Position numbers and translations under genes: made by a program
In this document: positions 24,169 through 33,283 of the stretch, piece by piece
How the letters are laid out: every line of letters starts with the position of its first letter
How positions within the stretch are numbered: the stretch's first letter is position 1
The notes under the pieces: model-generated
The model's input: only the letters and a program-made list of their open reading frames with translations
The model's database searches: none
Told to the model about the DNA's origin: nothing
Source: Sphingobacteriales bacterium
GTDB taxonomy: Bacteria > Bacteroidota > Bacteroidia > Chitinophagales > LD1
Assembly: GCA_018262795.1 (NCBI GenBank)
Contig: JADFDM010000003.1
Location: forward strand, 62,001-126,000
Direction: 5' to 3'
Length of the DNA stretch: 64,000 nucleotides

Positions 24169-25206
24169 ATGGAAACAGAAACCTTAGAGAAAAATGCACC
24201 CGTGAAGTTGGTGCCGAAAGATTTTGCCAGCGATCAAGAAGTGAAATGGTGCCCCGGCTGTGGTGATTATTCTATTCTGAAGCAAATACAAACCGTACTG
24301 CCTGAATTTGTTACCGAGAAAGAAAAAGTGGTATTTATTTCGGGAATTGGATGTTCCTCTCGTTTTCCGTATTATATGGACACTTACGGCATGCACAGTA
24401 TTCACGGACGCGCTACTGCCATTGCTACCGGGGTAAAGGTAGCTAACCCAGATTTGAACGTTTGGGTGATAGGTGGTGATGGCGACTTAATGAGTATCGG
24501 AGGCAATCACTTCATCCACATGTTGCGTAGAAATCCGGATCTAAAGCTTATCATGTTCAACAACCAAATTTATGGTTTAACGAAAGGACAATATTCGCCT
24601 ACTTCCGAAAAGGGAAAAGTGACAAAGTCAACTCCTTTTGGTTCGGTAGATGAGCCGTTCAACCCGGCTGAACTTGCCTTGGGTGCGAAGGCTTCTTTCT
24701 TTGCCAGAACTCTTGACCGCGACCCAAAGCACCAGCAGGAAATATTCAGAAAAGCGAATCAACACAGAGGGACTTCCTTTATAGAGGTTTATCAAAACTG
24801 CCCGGTATTTAATGATGGAGCTTTTGCTCTTTACACTGAAAAGACCAGTAAAAAAGAAGAATCTTTATTTATTGAACACGGCCAACCTTTAGTTTTTGGC
24901 CCTACCGAAAACTTGGGAATTAAACTGGACGGATTCAATCCTGTAATTGTTGACCTGGCAGAAGGAGTTTCAAAAGATGACCTTTGGGTACACGATGAAA
25001 ATGACAAAAACAAAGCTTTTATTCTGGCGCGTTTTGCCGATATGAAACGCGATCATTTCCCTCGTCCCTTTGGAGTGTTTTACAGAGAAGAAAGAGCCTG
25101 CTTTGACGCAGACGTACAGCAACAAATAGACGAAGCGAAGAATAAAAAAGGACGAATGCCACTGAATCAAATATTAAGTGGCAATAAGACCTGGACGATC
25201 GCTTAA
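24169..25206 (+). CDS. korB: 2-oxoglutarate:ferredoxin oxidoreductase, beta subunit
   Basis: This 345-residue subunit binds thiamine diphosphate and the [4Fe-4S] cluster. Visible are WCPGCGDYSIL with two cluster cysteines, ISGIGCSSRFPYYMDTYG with a third, and the TPP/Mg motif GGDGDLMSIGGNHF...NNQIYGLTKGQYSPTS. It forms a heterodimer or higher oligomer with KorA. A strong intrinsic terminator follows 22 nt later, which closes the fdx-korAB operon. Confidence 0.95.
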   Translation: METETLEKNAPVKLVPKDFASDQEVKWCPGCGDYSILKQIQTVLPEFVTEKEKVVFISGIGCSSRFPYYMDTYGMHSIHGRATAIATGVKVANPDLNVWVIGGDGDLMSIGGNHFIHMLRRNPDLKLIMFNNQIYGLTKGQYSPTSEKGKVTKSTPFGSVDEPFNPAELALGAKASFFARTLDRDPKHQQEIFRKANQHRGTSFIEVYQNCPVFNDGAFALYTEKTSKKEESLFIEHGQPLVFGPTENLGIKLDGFNPVIVDLAEGVSKDDLWVHDENDKNKAFILARFADMKRDHFPRPFGVFYREERACFDADVQQQIDEAKNKKGRMPLNQILSGNKTWTIA

Positions 25207-25227
25207 CAGCAGAATTTAAGAAAATAA

Positions 25228-25256
25228 AAGGCTGTCTCATAAGTGGGCAGCCTTTT
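25228..25256 (+). terminator. Intrinsic terminator after korB
   Basis: Stem AAAGGCTG / CAGCCTTT with a 13-nt loop followed by a T run (CTTTTTC). It lies 22 nt past the korB stop. Confidence 0.85.
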
Positions 25257-25568
25257 TCATTTGTAGTGTATTCCTGAAATATTGAAAACCATTCTACGAG
25301 TAGATTTGCAGTCGAAAGGGGAAAGAACGTAAGCATCCGGTAAACCCCCTATTGCATATCATAGCAATTCTCGGATCACATTTGCGCGATAAACAAATCA
25401 TTATCCGCGACCTTACCTTCTATTTATTCTTTGTGTTTAGTAGGATACCCTCTACAAGAAGTGAGGAGTATAACTACAGTAAGAATAGGATTGAAACGAA
25501 GGGCTGTAAACATGATGATTTATTTACTGCGAAAATGGAATAGGTGCGACTTCTTTCGGGCAACGCCC
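25257..25568. other. Gene-free stretch with a CRISPR-repeat-like 37-mer
   Basis: About 310 nt between the korB terminator and the lipoprotein terminator. No supported coding region: the only open frame on the plus strand (25352-25543) has no recognisable features. The stretch 25461-25497 begins GTGAGGAG, passes ACTACAGTAAG and ends GGATTGAAAC, which resembles the 3' end of many type I/III CRISPR repeats. It occurs once, without spacers or cas genes in the window. Confidence 0.5.
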
Positions 25569-25608
25569 AAAAAAACAAGCCGGAACTTTTTAAAAAGCTC
25601 TGGCTTGT
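25569..25608 (-). terminator. Intrinsic terminator after the small lipoprotein gene
   Basis: On the minus strand ACAAGCC and GGCTTGT form the base of a long stem whose centre is the self-complementary CTTTTTAAAAAG. A run of seven T follows. It lies about 20 nt past the stop of the gene ending at 25629. Confidence 0.8.
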
Positions 25609-25628
25609 ATACAGGCAATGGGGACTCG

Positions 25629-26057
25629 TTACTTTAATCCAATTTTGATGATGTTGCCGGCTTTATATTCCAACTTGGTAGTTTGAGTTTTATATCCTTT
25701 AGCCGATACCGAAACGGAATATGTTTTACCTGATTCCAAGTCGGCTGCAAAGTCCCCTTTATCGGAGGTGCGGCCTTCACTCACTACTTTGCCATCATTG
25801 CTGATAGAATAGTTTGCGCCACCGACTCCGCTACCGGTAGTTTCAATAAAAACAAATCCATTGTTCTGAATACTGGTGCTATCGGGGTCTTTTTCTACAG
25901 GGTCCTCGTACCCATTTCCATCGGCCATCGGATTTTCCGCAGTAGTATCCACGGTAACAGCCTCCGATTCGGGTTTAGGTTGATTATTACAATTAGTTAG
26001 TCCGGCCGCAAAAAGGGAACAAAGAATGAGCGAGTAAAAGGTAATTTTATTTTTCAT
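25629..26057 (-). CDS. Putative lipoprotein with carboxypeptidase-regulatory-like domain, 142 aa
   Basis: An N-terminal signal (KITFYSLILCSLFAAGLTNC) ends at a lipidation-type cysteine at about residue 23. The residue before the Cys is Asn, which is not the usual Gly/Ala/Ser. A low-complexity acidic linker (about 24-68) leads to a small beta-sandwich at about 70-140 (FVFIETTGSGVGGANYSI...GYKTQTTKLEY), which looks like a PEGA or carboxypeptidase-regulatory-like domain that binds surface glycans or partners. Function is unknown. It is transcribed away from the adenylate cyclase gene and has its own terminator. Confidence 0.75.
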   Translation of the reverse strand: MKNKITFYSLILCSLFAAGLTNCNNQPKPESEAVTVDTTAENPMADGNGYEDPVEKDPDSTSIQNNGFVFIETTGSGVGGANYSISNDGKVVSEGRTSDKGDFAADLESGKTYSVSVSAKGYKTQTTKLEYKAGNIIKIGLK

Positions 26058-26142
26058 ACTATTAAATTTGTTGTAAGTTAAACTATTTTCTCAAAATAGC
26101 GACTTCCCCAGTTAAAAAATTACCTGTTAGATTTACCATCAC

Positions 26143-27861
26143 ATGGATGCACCTACTGCGGCAACACTCAGTAAAGAAGCGAAAGCACTAATGTCGAAGG
26201 ACCCGGAGGGGTCGCTTCATTTAGCGACAGAAGCTATGCGGCTGGCCGAACTGGCCGGAGATATAGAGTCTCTTTCCGAAGCGCTATTTGTGATGGGGGT
26301 GTGCAATCACCGCATGGGGAAAAGCACGGAGGCGATTAGCTGTTTTACCAAACGCATGGAGTTGGTTCGTCAAATTGGCGACCCGGCTAAAATTGCTGCG
26401 GCCCACAATAACCTGGGTAACGTGTTGTGCAGTATTAGTGATTATGGAAATGCCATTGAACATTTTTTTGTTGCCCTAAAGTTTTTTGAGGAAGCTGCCG
26501 ATGAGCAGCACATTACTTCTACAAAAATAAACCTCGGTATTGCCTTTCAGAATTTAAACCGACTTGAAGAAGCCTTGCAGATGTATGAAGATGCCCTGGC
26601 CTATGCACTTAAAACGAACGACCGACTTTTAGAAGCTGATAGTTATCAGAATATGGGAGTGGTGCTGAATCAGCAGCAGAAATTTGAGGAAGCCCATGCT
26701 GCCAACAAAAAGGCTTACGAATTAAGTGTGGAGTTGGATGAAAAATTTAAGCAGGTAGAAATTCTAAATAACATTGGCGCTAATGAAGAGGCAAGAGGAA
26801 TGTATCCGGCCGCACAGGCTACCTTCGAAAAGTGTCTGATTCTTTGCAAGGAACAGTGCCTTTCGGTGTATGAACTACGCTGTATGCTGAACCTCGGCTC
26901 GGTGCAATTAAAAGTGAGCAACTATGATAAATCGGAAAAATTTTTGAAAGAAGCATTGCAACTGGCCGAAGTAAAAAATGACAAACATGCTATTAGAGTC
27001 GCTTGCGAACATTTGTCAGAGCTATACGAAAATCAGGGGAAACTGCGCGAGGCCTTTGACTATTTTAAGCGATATGTGGAAATAAAGAACGAGGTGCTCA
27101 ATCTACAAAACCTGCAACAGTTAGGGCAGTTGCAAATGCGTTATAATATGGACAAGAAAGCCCGGGAAGCAGAAATTAACCGATTGCGTCATGTGGAGTT
27201 AAAATTAGCTTTCGAAAATCTGCAAAAAGAAAAGAAGAAATCAGAGGAATTGCTCTTGAATATTCTACCTGAAGAAGTGGCTGAGGAGCTAAAAGAAAAT
27301 GGCCATGCTAAGGCGCGCCTTTTTGAAAATGTGACTGTACTATTTACAGACTTTGTCAACTTTACCCGAATCAGCGAAAGGCTGTCTCCCGAAGAGTTAG
27401 TGGGCGAGTTGCATGCCTGCTTTTCGGCATTTGATGAGATTATTAACCGGTATGGTATTGAAAAAATAAAGACGGTAGGCGATGCTTATTTAGCGGTTTC
27501 GGGGCTGCCCCTTTCCAATCCGGATCATGCTAACGATATGATGAATGCCGCTTTTGAAATTCGTGATTTTATACAACAGCGCAGAATCATAAAAGGCGAT
27601 AAGACTTTTGACCTCCGCATCGGTATCAATAGCGGAAGTGTGGTAGCGGGGATAGTGGGAACCCGAAAATTTGCTTATGATGTTTGGGGCGATACCGTGA
27701 ATGTCGCTGCCCGTATGGAGCAGAATGGACAAGCCGGAAAGGTGAATATCAGTGAAGCAACTTATCAATTAGTAAATCCTTTTTTCAATTGCTATTACCG
27801 AGGCGAGATAGCCGCCAAAAACAAAGGGGAAATGAAGATGTACTTTGTAGAAAAGACATAG
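26143..27861 (+). CDS. TPR-containing class III adenylate cyclase
   Basis: A 572-residue soluble protein. About residues 1-330 form a tetratricopeptide array with several A/LG-Y repeats (AAHNNLGNVL, ALQMYEDALAYAL, SYQNMGVVL). Then comes a coiled coil (about 335-385) and a class III cyclase domain to the end. Metal-binding Asp residues are seen in LFTDFVNFT and VGDAYLAV, adenine-selecting Lys in KTVGDAYL and Asp in AYDVWGD, and transition-state Asn and Arg in NVAARM. All catalytic positions are present, so an active cAMP-forming enzyme is predicted. The TPR part presumably senses a partner protein. No signal peptide or transmembrane segment is seen. Confidence 0.92.
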   Translation: MDAPTAATLSKEAKALMSKDPEGSLHLATEAMRLAELAGDIESLSEALFVMGVCNHRMGKSTEAISCFTKRMELVRQIGDPAKIAAAHNNLGNVLCSISDYGNAIEHFFVALKFFEEAADEQHITSTKINLGIAFQNLNRLEEALQMYEDALAYALKTNDRLLEADSYQNMGVVLNQQQKFEEAHAANKKAYELSVELDEKFKQVEILNNIGANEEARGMYPAAQATFEKCLILCKEQCLSVYELRCMLNLGSVQLKVSNYDKSEKFLKEALQLAEVKNDKHAIRVACEHLSELYENQGKLREAFDYFKRYVEIKNEVLNLQNLQQLGQLQMRYNMDKKAREAEINRLRHVELKLAFENLQKEKKKSEELLLNILPEEVAEELKENGHAKARLFENVTVLFTDFVNFTRISERLSPEELVGELHACFSAFDEIINRYGIEKIKTVGDAYLAVSGLPLSNPDHANDMMNAAFEIRDFIQQRRIIKGDKTFDLRIGINSGSVVAGIVGTRKFAYDVWGDTVNVAARMEQNGQAGKVNISEATYQLVNPFFNCYYRGEIAAKNKGEMKMYFVEKT

Positions 27862-27870
27862 TGCATGCTA

Positions 27871-29046
27871 CTAATTTGCTTTAGTATATACTTTCCCTAA
27901 ACCGTTTATCTGTACTCTTCTTTTCGAATCGGACACTAAAGTGCCGTAAGCATCGGGATGGTCTTTCCGGTAATTTTCAACCGCCAGCTCGCAGTTAAAC
28001 TGCGAGAAAAAAGGACCGATGTACACCGTAAAAAGGCGCGCCTTGCTCAGCGATGGATAATCCGGTATCCACAGGTATCCGGCTTTATATCCTTTGGCTA
28101 CCAACTTTTCTTTTTCGTTTCGCGCAGCTTGTTCTGTGTTTACAGCCATTGTATTGATAATGTAAAAATCTTTGATGGAGGCCGAAGCAGAAGGAACATT
28201 TTCTCCTGCATTTGGAGGGGGTGCTTCTCCTTCATTGCTGCCCTTAGTCGGCTCCTTGTTATCCATTGGAGAGTGCCCGCTTTTCGTCTCGTCCATATCG
28301 AGAGAGGGCTTGCCTTGTGGTACAGGTTTCGGGGCAGTATGTTGCCTTTCTCTTCGGGCCGCAATTTCTTGTTCCTTGTAATCCGCTTCTTCCCATCCCG
28401 CCAATATCGCAGCTTCGCGAGAATATTTGTCGGGGTGAGTAGCACTGGCTCTTTTGCTGCCCAATTTTTCCATGGCAGAAATGGCATCGTGTTCCGAGGC
28501 TCCCATTCTGCGAAGTATAAAGCCTGAAAATTTATCGGCTTCTAATTCCATCTCGGGGCGCTTTGCGGTGGTTAAAGTGTGCCCTGCCAAATGATGTCCA
28601 ATTTCGTGGCACAGAATGCTGATTTTAGCCCAATCGGTGTGCGTAGAGTCCTGCACATCCAGAAAAAATTTGGGATTGTAAAAGATGTATCGCTTTCCCG
28701 CTTTATCACCTTTGGAATACATATAGGCCATAGCATTGGGAACGTTTGAAGCCAACACCGTAAAGTTGGAGGGAAGCCCAATGTCACCAAGTATATCTTT
28801 GGTAATATCCACAGCTTCGGTCTGCACCGGAAAGGTGTATAGTTTAGCCTCTTCTTTTTCCCCGGCATAGTTGCAATAATAGCTGCTGTCGTTCACGACA
28901 AAGGCATTTACTCCCTGGGTCAAATTTCCAGAGATCATCGCTGTTGCCGGAGCAGCCTCCGGGTTTTCTTTAGCCTCCGATGCAGAATGATGACTACAGT
29001 TAACCAGACAAAATGAAATGACAACAATGGCCAGTAATCGCTTCAT
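27871..29046 (-). CDS. M48-like metalloprotease lipoprotein with C-terminal SPOR domain
   Basis: A 391-residue protein with a lipoprotein signal (VISFCLVNC, Cys 17). The protease-like domain (about 45-185) has HEIGHHLAGH (147-156) and a downstream ELEADKFSG (third ligand Glu 169, then Asp), the gluzincin pattern of M48 enzymes. A low-complexity linker (about 215-300) is followed by a SPOR domain (about 305-385, FYIINTMAVN...FTVYIGPF) that binds denuded peptidoglycan. The combination suggests a periplasmic protease targeted to septal wall. It is convergent with the cyclase (stops 10 nt apart). Confidence 0.85.
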   Translation of the reverse strand: MKRLLAIVVISFCLVNCSHHSASEAKENPEAAPATAMISGNLTQGVNAFVVNDSSYYCNYAGEKEEAKLYTFPVQTEAVDITKDILGDIGLPSNFTVLASNVPNAMAYMYSKGDKAGKRYIFYNPKFFLDVQDSTHTDWAKISILCHEIGHHLAGHTLTTAKRPEMELEADKFSGFILRRMGASEHDAISAMEKLGSKRASATHPDKYSREAAILAGWEEADYKEQEIAARRERQHTAPKPVPQGKPSLDMDETKSGHSPMDNKEPTKGSNEGEAPPPNAGENVPSASASIKDFYIINTMAVNTEQAARNEKEKLVAKGYKAGYLWIPDYPSLSKARLFTVYIGPFFSQFNCELAVENYRKDHPDAYGTLVSDSKRRVQINGLGKVYTKAN

Positions 29047-29251
29047 AAGAATTTGTAAGTTATGAAATTCAAATTAAAAGAGGGCGCACCCGCTTTTAGA
29101 TCTAAATCATCCATGTTGAGAAATTCCTTTGGGTACGTTTATCACCGTTTGCTTCATTTCACCAAGCGGATAATGCAATAGCTATTAAAGTTCCATTTAT
29201 GCGAAAAAGATCACTACTCCCTTCTCAACCTCACAAAGTTTATGTGCCATA

Positions 29252-30535
29252 TTAGTCGGTGATGATGATACGCTTTGCGGCTATTTTCTGATTGCTCTCC
29301 GTTAAGTGAAGAAAGTAAAGCCCCGGCAAGAGATTGTCGCGCTCTAAAGTGATGGTTTGCCCCGAAAGGTGCGGTAGTTGTTTCGCTACTTGCCCTAAAC
29401 AATTGTAGAGGATTAAGGAGGCATCTCTCAAAAAATGATCGGCATATATTGCGGTTTCCCGAGAAAATGGATTGGGATAAATGCGGGCTGTATTTTCCTC
29501 CTCTACATGGTTTGTAGAGTTTACACGCGCGGAACAATCAGCCGGAATGCTGTCGGTAGTGTAAAAGGAAGTGCAGGTATGGCAGAATAAACTTTTGAAA
29601 AAGCAGGAAGCCTTTTGAATGCGAAACAAGTCCTGCTCGTGAGTGTCTTTATATACTCCATGCCCGCCACCGAGCACCACCGTAAGATTGGCACAAGCCC
29701 CCAGCGAAACCAATTTATTGTAAATAGACCTTGACCCCCATAAATACGGATAGTTGAGACAGTCGGCATAATGACCCGAATCGGTTTGTGATATGTTGTC
29801 TAATTCACCGGTAAAGGAAATCATAGGAATAGCATCGGCTGCTTTTAGAAAGTCAATATCAATAATGGCTCCCCAATTATGAAACAAGCCTTTTATTGTA
29901 AAAGAGGTAGTCAAGCTATTTCCCGATGTATCTAGGTTGCCTAATGTTTGTTGGCAGAAGGGAGCCCGCGCATTAAACTCTGCTTGATTTACAAAGGCGA
30001 GATTGGCGGTGGTAAACGCACCGGCACTGTTTCCTCCGGCAAACATCCAAGCGGTATCAATTCCGTATTGCGCGGCATTCGCCACTGCAAAGCGCAAGGC
30101 AGCATGGGCATCTTGTATAGAACGATAAATAGCCAACGACATAGAGGTAGTATCGCCATTGCAATTAGCCGCAGCCGCCCAACCTAAACGATAATTTAAT
30201 GTAGCCGCCACAAAACCTCGTTTGGCAAACTCCATGCAATCAAAGTTCAAGCCCTTTGCTGTGCCGCCTAAAAAACTGCCACCATGCACGAGCATAATAA
30301 ACGGTCGGGCAGCCATTGAGTCAACACTTAATTTTGGGAAGTAAAAGTTAGCCGTTAAACTTTCCGGCTGCCCTTGCCAATTTAAAGCGGTGCCGTACAC
30401 CACATCCATGGCAGAATCAATTTCACTCGCAACAAAAAATGGAGTTTCGGTAAACCGATTTCCCACCGTACAATATTGTGCCCTTGAAGCCTGAAACAAA
30501 GTGATGCAGTAAAGAGAAAGTAAAATGTTCTTCAT
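29252..30535 (-). CDS. Secreted alpha/beta hydrolase with T9SS sorting domain
   Basis: A 427-residue protein with a signal peptide (ILLSLYCITLFQASRAQ). The esterase/lipase core has an oxyanion motif HGGS (84-87), nucleophile elbow GGNSAG (Ser 170), and a C-terminal His candidate in LGGGHGVYKDTHE. The last ~80 residues are a type IX secretion C-terminal domain (IYPNPFSRET, LPGLYFLHLT, KRIIITD). It is therefore probably exported across the outer membrane and attached or released. A close paralogue lies at 36716-37978. Substrate is unknown, with carboxylesterase activity likely. Confidence 0.88.
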   Translation of the reverse strand: MKNILLSLYCITLFQASRAQYCTVGNRFTETPFFVASEIDSAMDVVYGTALNWQGQPESLTANFYFPKLSVDSMAARPFIMLVHGGSFLGGTAKGLNFDCMEFAKRGFVAATLNYRLGWAAAANCNGDTTSMSLAIYRSIQDAHAALRFAVANAAQYGIDTAWMFAGGNSAGAFTTANLAFVNQAEFNARAPFCQQTLGNLDTSGNSLTTSFTIKGLFHNWGAIIDIDFLKAADAIPMISFTGELDNISQTDSGHYADCLNYPYLWGSRSIYNKLVSLGACANLTVVLGGGHGVYKDTHEQDLFRIQKASCFFKSLFCHTCTSFYTTDSIPADCSARVNSTNHVEEENTARIYPNPFSRETAIYADHFLRDASLILYNCLGQVAKQLPHLSGQTITLERDNLLPGLYFLHLTESNQKIAAKRIIITD

Positions 30536-30702
30536 TTCGTTTTCATTTTAACCAATGAATATTGGAGGGCAAACAAAAGTAGATTCAATATCGGTAATTC
30601 TCTTTTGGTGTGAGTGATTTTCTGTTTAAAACTTTATAGGTTTTAAATGCTGTGAGGTTTGTTCACTAACGGAACTTTTTGAGAAGTTGGGAGTAATAAA
30701 AA

Positions 30703-32529
30703 TTATTGTTTGGCAACAACCTCTTGTACATTGAGATTTCTTACATACAGCTTTACATCTCCTCGCGGATTATAAATTCCGAATTTCAGGTACTTCCCTT
30801 TTGAACCCTCTGGAATAAAAATATCAATTGAAAGAGTGTCCCACCTTTGGAAAGCAATTACTCGCTGTAGATGGTAGTTGTTTTTCTTAATTTCTCCGGA
30901 ATCTCCGGTGAGCCAGGCATATAATAATGGTTGGTGGTTGTAGTCATCCTCGCTTTGACCTAAATACAACTCAAAGTTGCCTCGTAACCAACTTCCCGCT
31001 TTCCCATTAATGTCTATTCTCGTTTCAGGAATAAATTCTTTGTTTTTAGTGAGAGAGAACACTCTCGCTCCGCCAATAACGTCATAATTATCTTCACTCA
31101 TAGAGCTGTCTGTTTCGAAATTTTTATTCGTCAGCAGCGTCAACTTGGGAACAAGTGAGATGGGCACTTCTTCCTCACATTCTATCAGTTTCTTAGCATC
31201 CTTATCTACCGTCAACTGTCCGAATATTTTCCAGTAATATGCTTTTGTCATATTATCGGATTCCATGGTACCCGATTTATTTGCCTGATAGGTCATAATA
31301 AGATTTATCCAAATGCAAAAAGCAAGAAATAATATTGTCGGAAGAGTAGTGTACCATTTTTTTAGCGCCCAAGAAATAAGCGCTGTAAGTGGAAACAGTA
31401 GCAGTGCATAATATTGAACCACCGCTCTCTGAGAAAAGGAGCCGCCATAGGTCCACTCTTTCCACGAAAATGTGATATACAATGCAACGAAAGAAAATAG
31501 AAAAGTGCCGATGAACAATTTTCGATTGTAAAGGAACAGCGGAATAAATCCTATCAATGATAAAATCATCCAAGGGGTATAAGCAAACCACCCTTTTTTA
31601 TAACTAAACAGAACATTCCACACAGGAACCTTCAGGAAATTAAATCCTTCCTCTTGCCCATAGCTCCAATAAATCCAATGTCCTGAATATAACTTCCAAT
31701 AGATCAGTTGAACAGACCCAACCAGAATTGCACAAAGCAAAAAGGTCAGGATCATCCGGTACTTGTCTAAAATAAGAAGCAACCGTTCTTTGAGGTGCGC
31801 AAGACTACCCAATCCCCAAAATACGGGTACCATTACAGAAATCACTTCAGTCGGTCGGGTCAGGGTCGCCAGCCCACATAAAAGACCAAGTACACACGAT
31901 TTGCCATAACCTGGATTAGCATACCATGACTCAGTGAAATAAATTATTGCGGCATAGATAGTAAAGAGATAATTGTGTGAAAACATATTACCTATAGCAG
32001 CGTAATTCAAATAATTTGTTGCCAAACAAAGTGAGAGCAAAACAATCGTTACCGCTTTATCCTTAAAATGTCGTAGTAATACTTTTCGGATTAACCATAA
32101 ACCAATAAAAGAAATCAGCAAGCTGTACATTGCCATGCTGAATTGATAAGGATAGGAGAATCCATCAACCGGATAGTGACCTATCTTTGCCCAAATGTGT
32201 CCCACTACAAAGCCGGGCACATATAATATTGCCATACCGCTCGAATACTTGATGATATATTTACCGGTAGGACATTTATAAGCGTAAATATCATCCCCCG
32301 AACAAGGATGATAGGTGTCAATAATGTACTGCCTTTGGGGTAAGTCGCCCAAGTTAGAATAGAAAAACCCCGGCAGGTACAGGTAGTACCCCGATATGTC
32401 CCAGGAAATAAGTTTTTGAGAACCCCATGCATCCCACTTCTGAACATAAAAAGCTGTGGCTGTTAAAAATAAGTAGCTAAAAATAAGAGCGTAAGCAGAA
32501 AGAGATGTGCGTTGTTTTACGGTAGTCAC
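30703..32529 (-). CDS. Polytopic membrane glycosyltransferase-like protein
   Basis: A 608-residue protein with about 11 membrane helices in the first ~430 residues, then a ~170-residue soluble beta-rich domain. The first periplasmic loop has WDISGYYLYLPG with an acidic residue at the position used by GT-C enzymes of the GT39/PMT type. It lies 3 nt behind a polyprenyl-phosphate GT2 gene, so it probably transfers a lipid-linked sugar in the periplasm (inference). The start codon is GTG at 32529. The C-terminal domain resembles carbohydrate-binding beta-sandwiches but was not assigned. Confidence 0.72.
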   Translation of the reverse strand: MTTVKQRTSLSAYALIFSYLFLTATAFYVQKWDAWGSQKLISWDISGYYLYLPGFFYSNLGDLPQRQYIIDTYHPCSGDDIYAYKCPTGKYIIKYSSGMAILYVPGFVVGHIWAKIGHYPVDGFSYPYQFSMAMYSLLISFIGLWLIRKVLLRHFKDKAVTIVLLSLCLATNYLNYAAIGNMFSHNYLFTIYAAIIYFTESWYANPGYGKSCVLGLLCGLATLTRPTEVISVMVPVFWGLGSLAHLKERLLLILDKYRMILTFLLCAILVGSVQLIYWKLYSGHWIYWSYGQEEGFNFLKVPVWNVLFSYKKGWFAYTPWMILSLIGFIPLFLYNRKLFIGTFLFSFVALYITFSWKEWTYGGSFSQRAVVQYYALLLFPLTALISWALKKWYTTLPTILFLAFCIWINLIMTYQANKSGTMESDNMTKAYYWKIFGQLTVDKDAKKLIECEEEVPISLVPKLTLLTNKNFETDSSMSEDNYDVIGGARVFSLTKNKEFIPETRIDINGKAGSWLRGNFELYLGQSEDDYNHQPLLYAWLTGDSGEIKKNNYHLQRVIAFQRWDTLSIDIFIPEGSKGKYLKFGIYNPRGDVKLYVRNLNVQEVVAKQ

Positions 32530-32532
32530 AGG

Positions 32533-33243
32533 TTACAAATTATACTTAAGAATACACCATATAGCCCTGAAGCCATCTTTCCACCCAATCTTCTTCCCTT
32601 CTTCATAAGTGCGACCATAGTAACTAATACCTACCTCGTAAATTCTAACTTTTGGGTAGCGACATATCTTAGCGGTTATCTCCGGTTCAAAACCAAACCG
32701 ATTTTCTTTTAGGTTTAAAGATTTGATTATATCTGCCCGAACCATTTTGTAGCAGGTTTCCATGTCGGTCAGGTTCAGGTTGGTAAACATATTGGATAGG
32801 AAGGTGAGAAAGCGATTTCCGATAGTGTGCCAAAAGAATAAAACCCGATGGGGCTTGCCACCCATAAAACGCGAGCCGTACACCACATCGGCAAAGCCGT
32901 CCAATATAGGTTTAAGCAGAATGTTGAATTCATTGGGGTCGTACTCCAGGTCGGCATCTTGAATAACGAGGAGGTCTCCGCTTGCTATTTTAATTCCGGT
33001 ATGTAAGGCAGCGCCTTTCCCTTTATTTATTTCATGCTTCTTGTAAGTGATGTGTAGCTCTGGATTGTTTTTCTGATACTGAAGCACCACCTGCTCAGTA
33101 TCGTCTGTTGAACAATCGTCCACAATCACCACTTCCTTCTCTAAGTTTCCGATCAACTGAACATTTCTCACTTTATCTAATATTAAGTGTATCGTCCTAC
33201 CTTCATTATAAGCAGGGATAATTATGGAGAGTTTACTAAACAT
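32533..33243 (-). CDS. Glycosyltransferase family 2 (polyprenyl-phosphate mannose/glucose synthase-like)
   Basis: A 236-residue soluble GT-A enzyme. Visible are the [11 protein letters not shown] start, [14 protein letters not shown] nucleotide-binding acidic pair, the DXD-like [18 protein letters not shown], and the [10 protein letters not shown] motif of the DPM1-like group. Such enzymes load a sugar from UDP or GDP onto a polyprenyl phosphate. It is cotranscribed with the membrane protein that follows 3 nt downstream. There are no membrane helices, so it is a soluble or peripheral enzyme. Confidence 0.9.
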   Translation of the reverse strand: MFSKLSIIIPAYNEGRTIHLILDKVRNVQLIGNLEKEVVIVDDCSTDDTEQVVLQYQKNNPELHITYKKHEINKGKGAALHTGIKIASGDLLVIQDADLEYDPNEFNILLKPILDGFADVVYGSRFMGGKPHRVLFFWHTIGNRFLTFLSNMFTNLNLTDMETCYKMVRADIIKSLNLKENRFGFEPEITAKICRYPKVRIYEVGISYYGRTYEEGKKIGWKDGFRAIWCILKYNL

Positions 33244-33283
33244 AAGGGCGACAATATACCAATTCCCTTATTTTAGCACCCCG

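Noticed and set aside
25352-25543. 63-codon plus-strand frame in the gap after korB
   Set aside because: No start signal, no neighbours in operon, no recognisable domain.
27958-28527. 189-codon plus-strand frame opposite the M48/SPOR gene
   Set aside because: Shadow frame; the minus-strand gene has signal peptide, HExxH and SPOR motifs.
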